From contig JAJEDE010000022.1 in the NCBI GenBank assembly GCA_022821645.1, forward strand, positions 177,838 through 241,837: DNA of 64,000 bases, read 5' to 3'. Source of the stretch: Chloroflexota bacterium (GTDB lineage Bacteria > Chloroflexota > UBA11872). Shown here piece by piece: positions 7,711 to 17,409 of this stretch. The translations under genes were made by a program, and so were the position numbers. The notes beneath the pieces were generated by a model, which had not been told where the DNA came from, made no database searches, and worked only from the letters and a program-made list of their open reading frames with translations. The first letter of the stretch is position 1. The number at the start of each line of letters is the position of its first letter.

Positions 7711-9660
7711 ATGGCTGCGGAGTCTGTGGTGGAACTTGATCACCCGACAATTCGAGCGCTGTTCGAAGCGCCAACCGCCACCCGACCTCTATGGGCGCCG
7801 CAAGGTCGGCGCCTTGCCTACACGGTTGCCGTACCCGACGTCGAAGCGAACAGCACCTCGAGCGAGATCTGGATCCTTGACGCCGAGCAGCTGAACGCCG
7901 ACAAGCTGGTCGGAGGGATTCCCGGCAGCGGACCTTCAATCTCCTGGTCGCCGGATGGCGCCCGCCTCGCCTTTGTGGAATCCGAGGACGAGACCGACCG
8001 CATTGTCCTGATCGGTCTTGACGGAACGCGGAGCGAGATCGATCTGGCGCAGGCGCCGCACGGCCGGCTGGCCACGCATGCGTTCTTTCGAACGTTCGCC
8101 TGGGCGCCCGGCGCTGAGCGGCTGCTGTATACCGCCTACGACCGGGAGCCCGACGAACCGCGGGACCCGGCTGTGAACCCGCGCAACGACGGCGACGGGC
8201 TGGGCGAAGTCGAACGTATTCGCCTCTGGGTGCACGACCTGGGTGGAAGCGAGCCGCCGCGACCGATCACGTCAAACGACTTTCACAGCGGCGCCGGAGT
8301 CTGGCTGCGCGATAGCGAGACCGTGGTGTTCGTGTCCAACCGCAGCGGACGCGAAGAAGGCGCAGTCTCAAACCTGACGCAGCCATTCGGGATCTGGACG
8401 ACCGACGCGGCCGGATCGTCCGAGCGGCCGCTGGTCGTGGGTTCAAACGCCGTCATTGCGCCGGCGCCCTCGCGCGACGGGCGTCGTATCGCCTTTCTTG
8501 CCGCACCCATGATGGGCCCGCATTCGGTCAACATGGAGCTAACCACCGTCGACCTTGCTGGCGCCAACCGGCGATCCCTCACCTCCGGGCTGGACCGCAG
8601 CGTGGACACCGAGGCGCCGCCGTCGCCCGCGCCCGACGGATCATGGATCGTTCCCGTGATGGACGGTATGCGCAACGTGCTCATGCAAACGCGCGAGGAT
8701 CGGCCGCCAACGCCGCTTGCGCTCGAGCAGCCGCACGCATCGCTGCCTGACGTTGATCGACACAGTGGCGAAATCGCCTGCGTCACCCAGGCGGCCACCG
8801 TTCCGCCCGAAGTCGAGCTGCTGTCGCCGGATGGGCGTACGCGCTGGCGCTCGGCACACCACGGCGTGGCAAGCGAAGCGCAGTCCCGAATCTGGACAAT
8901 CGAACGCGAGGACGGCTTCTCGATTGAGAGCCTGGCCCTGGCGACGGCCGAGACTCCACCGAGGGGCGTGATCCTTTGGCCGCACGGTGGACCCCACGGT
9001 CGAACAGCCCATGAGTACCGTCCGGAGAGTGAAACGGCGGTTCGGCACGGATTCGCCGTGGTGCAACCCAACTTCCGAGGCAGCCACGGATACGGCATCG
9101 ACTTCGTTCTGGCCGACCGGATGGACCTGGGTGGCGGCGACTACGCGGACTGCCTGGCGGCGCTCGATTCGTGGTTGGCGATGTCCGGCTGCGATGGCGT
9201 CCCGGAGTTTGTCACCGGTACCAGCTACGGCGGCTATCTCACCGCATGGGCCGTCGGACACACGCGACGCTTTGTCGCGGCAGTTGCCGTCAACGCGGTG
9301 ACCAACGTCGAGAGCTTTTTTGGCCAGACCGACATTCCAAGCTGGGTCTACTGGGAGTTCGGCGGCTCGCCGCTGGAGCAGCGTGAACTCATCCGCGACC
9401 GTTCGCCCGTCCAGCATCTGTCCGGCGCCGCTACGCCCACGCTCGTGGTCCATAGCGAGGAGGACCGCCGCGTACCGATCGCCCAGGGGCTGGAACTTCA
9501 CGCACTCCTGCAGGCTGCCGGCGTCGCCACCGGCTTCGTGCGCTATCCGCGCGAATACCATCGAATCAGCGAGCCGGCGCATCGTGTAGACCTCATCTCC
9601 CGAACCCTGGACTGGTTCTTCAGGCACGTAGCGACCGACACCGGCCGAAGCAACACCTGA
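7711..9660 (+). CDS. S9-family serine peptidase (acylaminoacyl-peptidase/prolyl oligopeptidase type)
   Basis: 649 residues: an N-terminal beta-propeller region (about 1-390, with TolB-like blades such as ISWSPDGARLAFV) followed by an alpha/beta-hydrolase domain. The nucleophile is Ser505 in GTSYGGY. The acid is expected in VHSEEDRRVP, and the catalytic His in YPREYHRISEP. The size matches bacterial acylaminoacyl-peptidases, which remove residues or short peptides from oligopeptides. With the preceding D-aminoacylase it suggests peptide or modified amino-acid catabolism (inference). Confidence 0.92.
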   Translation: MAAESVVELDHPTIRALFEAPTATRPLWAPQGRRLAYTVAVPDVEANSTSSEIWILDAEQLNADKLVGGIPGSGPSISWSPDGARLAFVESEDETDRIVLIGLDGTRSEIDLAQAPHGRLATHAFFRTFAWAPGAERLLYTAYDREPDEPRDPAVNPRNDGDGLGEVERIRLWVHDLGGSEPPRPITSNDFHSGAGVWLRDSETVVFVSNRSGREEGAVSNLTQPFGIWTTDAAGSSERPLVVGSNAVIAPAPSRDGRRIAFLAAPMMGPHSVNMELTTVDLAGANRRSLTSGLDRSVDTEAPPSPAPDGSWIVPVMDGMRNVLMQTREDRPPTPLALEQPHASLPDVDRHSGEIACVTQAATVPPEVELLSPDGRTRWRSAHHGVASEAQSRIWTIEREDGFSIESLALATAETPPRGVILWPHGGPHGRTAHEYRPESETAVRHGFAVVQPNFRGSHGYGIDFVLADRMDLGGGDYADCLAALDSWLAMSGCDGVPEFVTGTSYGGYLTAWAVGHTRRFVAAVAVNAVTNVESFFGQTDIPSWVYWEFGGSPLEQRELIRDRSPVQHLSGAATPTLVVHSEEDRRVPIAQGLELHALLQAAGVATGFVRYPREYHRISEPAHRVDLISRTLDWFFRHVATDTGRSNT

Positions 9661-9807
9661 CGACAACTCTCGTCAACTGCCGCGCTTGGCGTGCGCGCGC
9701 CTTCGCGTTGCCGCCACGTGCAACGAACGGTATTGTTTGGGTAGGGGAGGCGCAGGTTCCGCGGGCCGTACGGCCCCTATTGGGCCTACTGGCCGGAGAA
9801 CGGCGCC

Positions 9808-11646
9808 ATGTGCGGCATCGTTGGGTATATCGGCGATGGATCGGCCGCCCCAGCCATCCTGGACGGGCTGCGCGCCCTTGAATATCGGGGCTACGACTCT
9901 GCCGGCATAGCTGTCCTCACGCCTCAGGGACTTAGTGTCCGTCGCAGGGCAGGTCGAATCCGTGACTTGGCACGGCTCATCGACGACGACCTGATGTCCG
10001 GCGCCATCGGCATCGGACACACTCGCTGGGCGACGCACGGGGCCGTGACTGACGCCAACGCCCATCCTCACGCCGACGCCTCAGGTCGTCTGGTCATCGT
10101 CCACAACGGCATGACGGACAACGTGGCCGATCTTCGCGCCGAACTCCTCGCGGACGGGCACGTCTTCAGTTCTGAGACTGACACCGAGGTTATCGCGCAT
10201 CTCATTGGCGCCCAGCGCGACGCTGGGTCGTCACTGACCGATGCCGTGGGCCGCACGCTCCGGCGCCTGGCCGGTGCGCACTCCGTGGTGGCCCTGGCGG
10301 CCGACGAGCCAGACCTGCTGGTGGGCGGACGCGTAGGATCGGCCGGCGGGCTGATCGTGGGCCATGGCGACTCCGAAGCCTTCCTGGCGTCCGACCTGCC
10401 GGCGGTGGTGCGCCACACGCGGGACTTTCAGGTCGTTGAGGCTGGCGAGATCGTGGCGCTCCGAACCGACGGCGCCGACTTTCAAGACCTGCACAACCGC
10501 TCCCGCCAACGCCGCCTGATCTCGGTGCCCTGGGGGCCGATGGCGGCGGCCAAGGCCGGCCACCGGCACTTCATGCACAAGGAGATCCACGAACAGCCCG
10601 AAACGCTGGCCGACACGATTCGCCCGCGGGTCACGTTGGAGCCGGCGGAGCTGCGCCTTCACGACTTTCAATTGCCCATTACCGCACGGGATATCGAGCG
10701 CGTGGTGATCGTGGCCAGTGGCAGCTCGCACTTTGCCGGAATGATCGGCTCACGCTATCTGCGCGAACTGGCCCAGCTGCCGACCACGACCGAGGTGGCC
10801 TCGGAGTTCGCCTACGCCCCGGGTCCGCTTTCTCGTGAAACGCTGGTGATTGCGATTTCACAGTCGGGCGCCACGGCCGACGTGCTGCTGGCCGTAGAGC
10901 GCGCCCGAGCCGGCGGTGCGCCGGTGGTGGCCCTGGTCAATACTGTCGGCAGCGAACTCACGCGAACGGCCGACGCCGCGTTCTACTTGCACGCGGGTCC
11001 TGAAATCAGCGTCGCCGCCACCAAGACGTTCGTATCCCAGCTTGGGGCGCTCTATTTGCTGGCCTGTCACCTGGGCGTTCAGCACGGCGGGCTGCCGCCC
11101 GACCAGTTGGCCCGCCGCCTGACCGATATCGCGCACGCCCCAATCGCTGTAGCCCGCGCGCTGCAGATTGAGAAGCAGGTCGAAGATCTGGCTCGCCGGT
11201 ATCACCAGGCCCGCAACTTCCTGTACATGGGCCGGGGCCTAGCTCATCCCATTGCCCTGGAGGGTGCGCTCAAACTCAAGGAGATTTCGTACATCCATGC
11301 TGAAGGCTTCGCGGCGGGCGAACTCAAGCACGGCCCCATCGCACTCGTGGAGCCCGACATTCCGGTCGTCGCCGTGGCACTCGACGACGAACTTCGAGCC
11401 AAGACCCTCAATGCCGTCGAGCAGATTCGCTCGCGTAATGGGCGGGTCATTTTGGTCGCCACCGAAGGCGATGACCTGGACGAAGGAATCGCCGAAGAAA
11501 CCATCAGCATTCCCCGTACACCGCCGTTGATTGCGCCGATCGTCGGCGTCGTTCCGCTGCAGTTCTTCGCCTATCACATCGCCGTGTGGCTGGGTTTGGA
11601 CGTGGATCAGCCACGCAACCTCGCCAAATCGGTCACGGTCGAGTAA
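9808..11646 (+). CDS. glmS: Glutamine-fructose-6-phosphate aminotransferase (isomerizing)
   Basis: 612 residues, full length. The N-terminal glutamine amidotransferase domain starts MCGIVGYIGDG, whose Cys2 becomes the catalytic N-terminal nucleophile, followed by EYRGYDSAG. Two SIS sugar-isomerase domains follow (about 285-600), with ASGSSHFAG and a conserved end LAKSVTVE. It makes glucosamine-6-phosphate for peptidoglycan. The 147-bp leader holds a GC-rich perfect palindrome (9763-9776), but no glmS ribozyme was recognised. The DivIC-like gene starts on the last base of its stop codon. Confidence 0.97.
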   Translation: MCGIVGYIGDGSAAPAILDGLRALEYRGYDSAGIAVLTPQGLSVRRRAGRIRDLARLIDDDLMSGAIGIGHTRWATHGAVTDANAHPHADASGRLVIVHNGMTDNVADLRAELLADGHVFSSETDTEVIAHLIGAQRDAGSSLTDAVGRTLRRLAGAHSVVALAADEPDLLVGGRVGSAGGLIVGHGDSEAFLASDLPAVVRHTRDFQVVEAGEIVALRTDGADFQDLHNRSRQRRLISVPWGPMAAAKAGHRHFMHKEIHEQPETLADTIRPRVTLEPAELRLHDFQLPITARDIERVVIVASGSSHFAGMIGSRYLRELAQLPTTTEVASEFAYAPGPLSRETLVIAISQSGATADVLLAVERARAGGAPVVALVNTVGSELTRTADAAFYLHAGPEISVAATKTFVSQLGALYLLACHLGVQHGGLPPDQLARRLTDIAHAPIAVARALQIEKQVEDLARRYHQARNFLYMGRGLAHPIALEGALKLKEISYIHAEGFAAGELKHGPIALVEPDIPVVAVALDDELRAKTLNAVEQIRSRNGRVILVATEGDDLDEGIAEETISIPRTPPLIAPIVGVVPLQFFAYHIAVWLGLDVDQPRNLAKSVTVE

Positions 11647-12068
11647 TGCAGGCGCCGGCCGCCTCACCTACGAACGACCGCGCCCGCCTGCTGGGCCAGT
11701 TTCTGGCCCTGGTTGGCGTGCTGGCCCTTGTCGCGGTGATCGTGCGCGAAACCACCAATTCGCCCGCCTACGTGGCGGCCAACGAGCGGATCGACGAGCT
11801 GAACTCGCAGATTGAACGCGTCGAGCGGGCCAACGTCGAGCTCCGTGAGCGCCTGGATTACGCGCAGTCGCTTCCCGCCTTGCGCGAAATCGCCAAGCGT
11901 GATCTCGGCCTGGTCGATCCCGGCGACCGCGCCATAGTCATCATGGATGACCTGACCGGCGTTCCGATCCCTACCCCGGCGCCGGTGAAGCCACCGCCAG
12001 CAGACCCGCCGCAGCCGGTGAGACTCGGCCATCTCGGCGCTTGGCTGGAGGTCTTCGCCGGCGGCTGA
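11646..12068 (+). CDS. FtsB/DivIC-like septum formation initiator protein
   Basis: 140 residues from the ATG overlapping the glmS stop (TAATG). A cytoplasmic N-terminus of about 18 residues, one membrane span (FLALVGVLALVAVIV) and a coiled coil (about 45-75, ERIDELNSQIERVERANVEL) are followed by a DivIC-type segment REIAKRDLGLVDPGDRAIVI. A Pro-rich tail ends the protein. FtsB/DivIC proteins link the divisome to septal peptidoglycan synthesis, so placement after glmS is coherent. Divergence within the family prevents a firm symbol. Confidence 0.78.
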   Translation: MQAPAASPTNDRARLLGQFLALVGVLALVAVIVRETTNSPAYVAANERIDELNSQIERVERANVELRERLDYAQSLPALREIAKRDLGLVDPGDRAIVIMDDLTGVPIPTPAPVKPPPADPPQPVRLGHLGAWLEVFAGG

Positions 12069-12100
12069 CCGATCGGCCGGCAGCGTAGACTCGCCTCGCC

Positions 12101-12529
12101 ATGCGCGTTCCAATCAGTCGCGTCGATCCCTCGCTCCCCCTGCCGGCGTACGCCACCGACGGCTCCGTGGGATTTGACTTCACGACGCGCGTAACCACCG
12201 AGGTCGCACCGGGCGGCATGGCCCGGATTCCGTCAAACCTCATCGTTGCAACCCCGCCCGGCTACATGCTGCTGGTGGCCGTGCGCAGCAGCACGCCCCA
12301 CCGTACGGGCCTGCGGCTGTCCAACGGGATTGGCATCGTCGATCAAGATTACGCTGGCCCTGAAGATGAGATTCACATCGACGTCTGGAACCCAACGGAC
12401 CGACCCGTGATCGTCGAGCGTGGCGAGCGAATCGCCCAGGGGGTGTTCGTGTCTGTCGCGGTGGCTGCCTGGGACGAACTGGAGTCACCCGATGCCCCGT
12501 CACGCGGTGGGTTCGGGAGCACCGGCTAA
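12101..12529 (+). CDS. dut: dUTP diphosphatase, trimeric type
   Basis: 142 residues with all five trimeric dUTPase motifs in order: ATDGSVGFDF (1), VRSST (2), NGIGIVDQDYAGPEDEI (3, uracil and catalytic Asp region), GERIAQGVF (4) and the flexible C-terminal RGGFGSTG (5). It converts dUTP to dUMP and pyrophosphate, limiting uracil in DNA and supplying dUMP. Motif 3 lacks the common DSDYRG wording but keeps the aspartates. Its 3' end overlaps the tilS start by about 38 nt. Confidence 0.93.
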   Translation: MRVPISRVDPSLPLPAYATDGSVGFDFTTRVTTEVAPGGMARIPSNLIVATPPGYMLLVAVRSSTPHRTGLRLSNGIGIVDQDYAGPEDEIHIDVWNPTDRPVIVERGERIAQGVFVSVAVAAWDELESPDAPSRGGFGSTG

Positions 12530-13958
12530 GCGCGACCCGTCGCGGCGAGTGGTGCGCCGGGTACGCGACGCCGTCTATCGGACGACGGTCCGCACCGCCG
12601 GGATGACGGCTCGAGACCTGGTGGCCGTGGCTGTCTCCGGTGGACCAGATTCCATGGTCCTGCTGGACGCGCTGCTGGCCGCCCGTGAGCGCGGAGGACC
12701 GGCGCTCCATGTCCTGCACTTCGACCATGCCTGGCACGAGCACAGCGCAGCCGTTGCCCGCGGCGTGCAAGACGCCTGCCGGGCCAACGGCGTCGCCTTC
12801 ACGAGCGAGCGGGCCGCCCGACCCATGCCGGACCGCGGCGAGTCCCGAGAAATGGCTGCCCGCCGACTTCGGCACGAGTTCCTTCGCCGTGTGGGCGCGC
12901 AACTCGGCGTCGCTCGCGTGGCAACGGGTCATCAGGCTGATGATCAGGTGGAAACCATCCTGATGAATCTCGCGCGCGGCGGCCCGGATGCCCTTCAAGG
13001 CATGCGAGTGGATGACGGAAGAACGCTGCGTCCGCTGCTGACCGTGTGGCGAAGCCAGGTGGAGACCTACGCGGCAGTCCGATCCCTGCCGACACACCAC
13101 GATCCGGCCAACCAATCGCCCGAATTCCGCCGCAACCGAGTCCGCCACGAGTTGATCCCGCTATTCGACGAGATCTACCCGGGATTCCGCAACGCGCTCC
13201 TGCGATCCGGCGCGCTGGCGGCGCCGGCAGCCGAGCATCTGGTGAGATCGACTCGGGGAATCCGAATGCCGCTGGCCCCGGATCGGTGCGCCGTGCCCGC
13301 GGGACGGCTACGCAGAGCGTTGAACCCCGTCCTGCGGTCCGGCGGACCATCAAGCCGCCAGCTCGGCGAGTCGCACTGGCGAGCGCTCGAACTCGCGCTC
13401 GCGGACAACACGGCGGGACGCTGGATACAACTGCCGGGCGATCGCTGGGCCTATGTGCGGGATCGCGCGATTGCTCTGTACGGCGGCCGGGTCAGTGATC
13501 CGTCGTGGCCCGAGCCAGTCGAGCTCTCGGTTCCGTCGACCGTTGAGTTGGCGGTTGGCCGGCTGACGCTTCGTGTCCGGTCGCCGGCTGAAACTCCGGA
13601 CGACTCGTCTGACTCTGAGGCGATCATCGTTCCTTCAGCGGACGCCCGGCTGGCTGTTCGCACGCCCCGTCCGGGCGACCAGCTCAGGTCGCCGGCTGAT
13701 GGGCGCCACCACGACCTGGCGCGCCTGTTGCGACGTCGCCGCGTGCCTGCGGCCCTGCGCGCAGGCACGCCCGTGGTCACGGTGAACGATCGGCCCGTCT
13801 GCCTTCCTGGAATAGTGGTTGACGCGGACCACCAACCCCCGCCAGGCGACGACCGGATCCTTGCCATTTCGATCAGATGGACGCCGTTGCCTTCGGCGAA
13901 CGCGCTGGGTGGTTTTACTACGGAACCACCTGCGGACCTTCGTACACTCAATGCGTAG
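12492..13958 (+). CDS. tilS: tRNA(Ile)-lysidine synthase
   Basis: About 488 residues from ATG 12492; the exact start is uncertain because it overlaps dut. The N-type ATP pyrophosphatase P-loop is AVSGGPDSM. GHQADDQVETILMNLARGG and the RNRVRHELIPLF helix are typical TilS features. The C-terminal substrate-binding domain, with RTPRPGDQLRSPADGRHHDL and NDRPVCLPGIVVD, is intact. The enzyme attaches lysine to C34 of tRNA-Ile(CAU), changing its reading from AUG to AUA, and is essential in most bacteria. tilS directly before ftsH is a widely conserved order. Confidence 0.94.
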   Translation: MPRHAVGSGAPAKRDPSRRVVRRVRDAVYRTTVRTAGMTARDLVAVAVSGGPDSMVLLDALLAARERGGPALHVLHFDHAWHEHSAAVARGVQDACRANGVAFTSERAARPMPDRGESREMAARRLRHEFLRRVGAQLGVARVATGHQADDQVETILMNLARGGPDALQGMRVDDGRTLRPLLTVWRSQVETYAAVRSLPTHHDPANQSPEFRRNRVRHELIPLFDEIYPGFRNALLRSGALAAPAAEHLVRSTRGIRMPLAPDRCAVPAGRLRRALNPVLRSGGPSSRQLGESHWRALELALADNTAGRWIQLPGDRWAYVRDRAIALYGGRVSDPSWPEPVELSVPSTVELAVGRLTLRVRSPAETPDDSSDSEAIIVPSADARLAVRTPRPGDQLRSPADGRHHDLARLLRRRRVPAALRAGTPVVTVNDRPVCLPGIVVDADHQPPPGDDRILAISIRWTPLPSANALGGFTTEPPADLRTLNA

Positions 13959-13992
13959 CAGACGTGCGGGCCAGGCGCGTAAGGGCCGCTGA

Positions 13993-13998
13993 TATAAT
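13993..13998 (+). promoter_or_regulatory. Candidate -10 element upstream of ftsH
   Basis: A perfect TATAAT hexamer in an otherwise GC-rich 103-bp gap, 64 nt before the ftsH start. No convincing -35 element is seen 16-18 bp upstream, so the promoter is tentative. Confidence 0.35.
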
Positions 13999-14061
13999 CG
14001 CCGACATCCACGCGGCGCAGCGCCTGTCTCGTTCTGTCAAGGGACGAAAGGCTGCCCTTTC

Positions 14062-16020
14062 ATGAACAACCGACTCGTTCGTAACGGCTTCATGTACATC
14101 GTGCTGGCCGTCGCGATCCTGGTTGTGTTGTTCGTGATGTTCAATCCAAGCCCTCGCGAGCAGAACGTGCCAATCTCCACCCTGCTTGCCGAGGTCCAGG
14201 CCGCTGCCGATCGCGGAAGCCGCCCGCAGATTCGCCTTGGCGGCACGCGGGTGACGGCCAGTGTGGATGGGCGCACCATCACCTCGGTCGTGGACGACAA
14301 CTTTGACATTGGGCGCGAACTGGCCGGCCGCGGGATCAATATCGGCGGCGAGCAGGTCACGGTCGAGTTCGATGAACCAAGTAACGCGCCCACAATCATC
14401 AGCATCCTGACCTCGGTGCTGCCGCTGCTGGTCTTCATTGGCCTGCTCATATTCCTGATGCGGCAGGCTCAGGGGTCCAACTCCCAGGCGCTCAGCTTTG
14501 GCCGCAGCCGTGCCCGCATGGTCACCGCCAACCGCCCCAAGGTCACCTTCAAGCACGTGCAAGGGGTGGACGAAGCCAAGCAGGAACTGGCCGAGGTCGT
14601 CGAGTTCCTCAAATACCCCGAGAAATTCACCAAGATCGGCGCCGAAATCCCCAAGGGTGTGCTGCTCGTTGGCCCGCCGGGTACCGGCAAGACCTACCTG
14701 TCCAAGGCCGTGGCCGGAGAGGCGGGCGTCCCCTTCTTCAGCATCAGCGGGTCGGAATTCGTTGAGATGTTCGTCGGCGTCGGCGCATCGCGGGTTCGCG
14801 ACCTCTTCGAAAAGGCCAAACAGAGCGCACCCTCCCTGGTGTTTGTGGACGAAATCGATGCCGTCGGACGCCAGCGCGGCGCCGGGCTGGGTGGCAGTCA
14901 CGACGAGCGTGAGCAGACCCTCAACCAGATCCTGGTTGAAATGGACGGCTTCGAGACTGAACAGACGGTGATCGTACTTGCGGCCACCAACCGGCCGGAC
15001 GTTCTCGACCCGGCCCTGTTGCGCCCAGGGCGCTTTGACCGGCGGGTCACGCTGGATCTGCCCGATATCCGCGGCCGGGAGGCGATTCTTCGAGTCCACG
15101 CCCGCGAAAAGCCCCTTGACCCAGACGTGGACCTGGAGACCGTGGGCAAGCAGACGCCGGGCTTCTCGGGCGCCGACCTGAAAAACCTCCTCAACGAGGC
15201 CGCCATCCTTGCGGCGCGGCGCAATCGGTCGGTATTGAGCATGTTCGAGATCGAGGAGGCCATTGACCGTCTGATCGCGGGGCCGCAGCGCAAGAGTCGC
15301 GTGATGAGCGCCCAGGAAAAGCGCGTGACCGCCTATCACGAGATCGGCCACGCCCTCGTGGCGCACATGCTCAAGCGGTCCGATCCGGTCTACAAGGTCA
15401 CCATCCTGCCGCGCGGTCAGATGGGCGGCTATACGCGCCTGCAGCCGCCGGAAGACCGGCATCTGTACACCAAGTCATTCTTCGAGGACATGCTGGCCAT
15501 GATCATGGGCGGCCATGCTGCGGAGGTGCTGGTCTTTGGCGAGATGTCCACCGGCCCAAGCAACGACATCCAGCAAGCCACGGAGACCGCGCGCCGCATG
15601 GTCACGCAGTACGGCATGTCGCCCAAGCTTGGCCCGCGGGCCTTTGGCCGCCGCGAGGAACTGGTCTTCCTCGGCCGGGATATTGCGGAGCAGCGCAACT
15701 ACAGCGAGCGAGTGGCGGAGGATATCGACAAAGAGGTCTCGCACCTCATCGACGATGCCCACCGTCGCGCGATGGACATCCTCTCCCGCCATCACGACTT
15801 GCTGGACAAGCTGTCCGAGCGGCTGATTGAGGTGGAAACCCTGGACGCCGAGGAGTTCACGCTGCTCATCGACCATCACGAGGGTCGTGCGCCGCTGACT
15901 CCACCCGACGTGCCCGAGCCAGCGCCCGAGTCCGATCCAATGGACGGCGAGTCCACCGAAGCCCCGGACATCAAGCTCCCGCCCAATCCCAAACCCCGAC
16001 CAGCCGAAGGCGCCGTCTAA
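14062..16020 (+). CDS. ftsH: ATP-dependent zinc metalloprotease FtsH
   Basis: 652 residues. Two membrane helices (about 9-28 and 112-133) flank an extracytoplasmic domain. The AAA+ domain has Walker A GPPGTGKT at 204-211, Walker [11 protein letters not shown] and the second region of homology [20 protein letters not shown]. The zinc site is HEIGH at 426-430, with Asp502 (in SNDIQQAT) the likely third ligand; the more common form is HEAGH. It is a membrane quality-control protease. The acidic/Pro-rich C-terminal tail is variable in the family. Possible TATAAT element 64 nt upstream. Confidence 0.97.
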   Translation: MNNRLVRNGFMYIVLAVAILVVLFVMFNPSPREQNVPISTLLAEVQAAADRGSRPQIRLGGTRVTASVDGRTITSVVDDNFDIGRELAGRGINIGGEQVTVEFDEPSNAPTIISILTSVLPLLVFIGLLIFLMRQAQGSNSQALSFGRSRARMVTANRPKVTFKHVQGVDEAKQELAEVVEFLKYPEKFTKIGAEIPKGVLLVGPPGTGKTYLSKAVAGEAGVPFFSISGSEFVEMFVGVGASRVRDLFEKAKQSAPSLVFVDEIDAVGRQRGAGLGGSHDEREQTLNQILVEMDGFETEQTVIVLAATNRPDVLDPALLRPGRFDRRVTLDLPDIRGREAILRVHAREKPLDPDVDLETVGKQTPGFSGADLKNLLNEAAILAARRNRSVLSMFEIEEAIDRLIAGPQRKSRVMSAQEKRVTAYHEIGHALVAHMLKRSDPVYKVTILPRGQMGGYTRLQPPEDRHLYTKSFFEDMLAMIMGGHAAEVLVFGEMSTGPSNDIQQATETARRMVTQYGMSPKLGPRAFGRREELVFLGRDIAEQRNYSERVAEDIDKEVSHLIDDAHRRAMDILSRHHDLLDKLSERLIEVETLDAEEFTLLIDHHEGRAPLTPPDVPEPAPESDPMDGESTEAPDIKLPPNPKPRPAEGAV

Positions 16021-16056
16021 CACTCGGATCGCGGCTGTTGGCGTCGGGCGAGGATC

Positions 16057-16884
16057 TCAGCCGTTTCGCCACTGCCGCCAGAGCGTGCCGGCCCTAATCA
16101 CCGGTAGCCGCAGCAGGCTTCGGTATTGATTGTGCAGGTGAGCGGTCAACCCCGGTCTGGGGTGCCTGACCCGGCCCACGGCTGGTACGGCTGATCTCGT
16201 CTCAATGGCCCGTCGCAGATCGGCGGCGCTCCTCCCTTCGAACAGGGTGACGGCCTTGGCCAGGTCCCCAAAGTGCGCGTCGCTGGCGCCGATAGGCGCA
16301 CCCACCTCGTCGCCGTGGTCGTCAAGGAACCCCAACAGCCGGTCACGCGCGCCCTGCCGCATGTAGGGATTCTCGGCTTCAATCCCATCGAAGCTGCAGC
16401 GCTGTAGCGCTTCACGCAACCGCTTTGCCGAGATTGATGACGGCAGTCCGAGAAACGGATGCGCCACGATTGCCAGTCCGCCTTGTGCCTGAATCTCGTC
16501 CACCGTGTCCGGCACCGAGCCGAAGATCCGCGGCGCGCGATCCAGGAACAGACCCACGACGTGGTCCTGCCGGCGGGTCGTGATCTCCATCCCAACGATC
16601 ACCTCCACGCGTGCGCCCGTGGCCAGGGCATGGTCGCGCGCGCGGAGGGCTCCGTCGATGGTGTCGTGGTCGGTCACGGCCAGCACGTCCAGACCCAGAT
16701 GCTCGGCGATAGCGACGAGTTCTTCCGGAGACACCACGCCGTCACTGGCCGTCGTATGACAGTGCAGTTCCGCCACGCCCCACTCGCCCGACGGCGCGGG
16801 CGGCGGGTCAGCCGGCAGGCATGGTCGTTCGGATCGTTCGTCTGATTGAAGAATGACGGGCATACGCGGCAGCATCCGGGCCAT
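16057..16884 (-). CDS. PHP-domain metal-dependent phosphoesterase (TrpH/YciV-like)
   Basis: About 275 residues from ATG 16882-16884; in-frame ATGs at 16875 and 16863 are alternatives. The PHP metal motifs are ELHCHTTASDG and VTDHDTIDG near the N-terminus, then GMEIT, IVAHPF and GASDAHFGD. The closest named relatives act as 5'-3' exoribonuclease/3',5'-nucleotide phosphatases (RNase AM), but the family is broad. The C-terminal tail of about 40 residues is basic. It faces the unknown pair 16999-18209 with a 114-bp divergent gap. Confidence 0.85.
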   Translation of the reverse strand: MARMLPRMPVILQSDERSERPCLPADPPPAPSGEWGVAELHCHTTASDGVVSPEELVAIAEHLGLDVLAVTDHDTIDGALRARDHALATGARVEVIVGMEITTRRQDHVVGLFLDRAPRIFGSVPDTVDEIQAQGGLAIVAHPFLGLPSSISAKRLREALQRCSFDGIEAENPYMRQGARDRLLGFLDDHGDEVGAPIGASDAHFGDLAKAVTLFEGRSAADLRRAIETRSAVPAVGRVRHPRPGLTAHLHNQYRSLLRLPVIRAGTLWRQWRNG

Positions 16885-16998
16885 TCTGGCCAATTCGCCG
16901 CCGGTACCACTACTGGCCGAGGAAACGCTGCCTGGGTGCGCGACATCGCTCAGACTGGAGTAGGCTTTGCTTTCAGTACGAGCGTCTCGAGGAGCAAT

Positions 16999-17409
16999 GT
17001 GAGCGGCCCCGAATCCGGCCCGGTTTGGAACGTCGAAGAATTCCCGTCCAGCTACAACGGCGTCCCCATCGAGTGGGATCCCGAGCGCTACGACACGGCG
17101 GCCATGCCCTTCATCGTGGCAATTCGTCAGCACTTCTGGTCGTGGCGGATCACCCGCTTTGCCGCCGCCACCGGCCTGATCGAAATCGACCTGGGTTTGC
17201 CCAGCGTGATGCCCGACGGGATGACCATGATCGGCTTCGACCCGGGCGACGAGCCGCCGGCGGCACTGCTGGACGAGCTGGCCGAACTCCTGCACGGCAT
17301 GGGCCGCGTGATGCTGGATGACGCCTGGACCTATCGCCTGCGCGTCTCTGATGGTGTGAAGACCGAGCAGCACGAGGGCGAGTTCGGCGGCTCGGCGGCG
17401 GCTGGCTGA
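16999..17409 (+). CDS. Uncharacterised protein, first gene of a coupled pair
   Basis: 136 residues from GTG 16999, preceded by a good GAGGAG Shine-Dalgarno (16989-16994). No family is recognised. The protein is acidic, with conserved-looking features such as NGVPIEWDPERYDTAAMPF, a Trp-rich helix (HFWSWRITRF) and DLGLPSVMPDGMTMIGFDPG. No signal peptide or membrane span is seen. The stop overlaps the next start (TGATG), so the two products are probably made together. Codon use matches the neighbouring genes, supporting a real coding region. Confidence 0.6.
   Translation: MSGPESGPVWNVEEFPSSYNGVPIEWDPERYDTAAMPFIVAIRQHFWSWRITRFAAATGLIEIDLGLPSVMPDGMTMIGFDPGDEPPAALLDELAELLHGMGRVMLDDAWTYRLRVSDGVKTEQHEGEFGGSAAAG

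Noticed and set aside
9661..9807. Possible glmS ribozyme in the glmS leader
   Set aside because: The 147-bp leader shows a GC palindrome but not the conserved ribozyme core as far as can be seen by eye.
13948..15462. 504-residue open frame on the minus strand opposite ftsH
   Set aside because: It is the mirror of a highly conserved gene; GC-rich codons leave the opposite strand open. The translation shows no family features.
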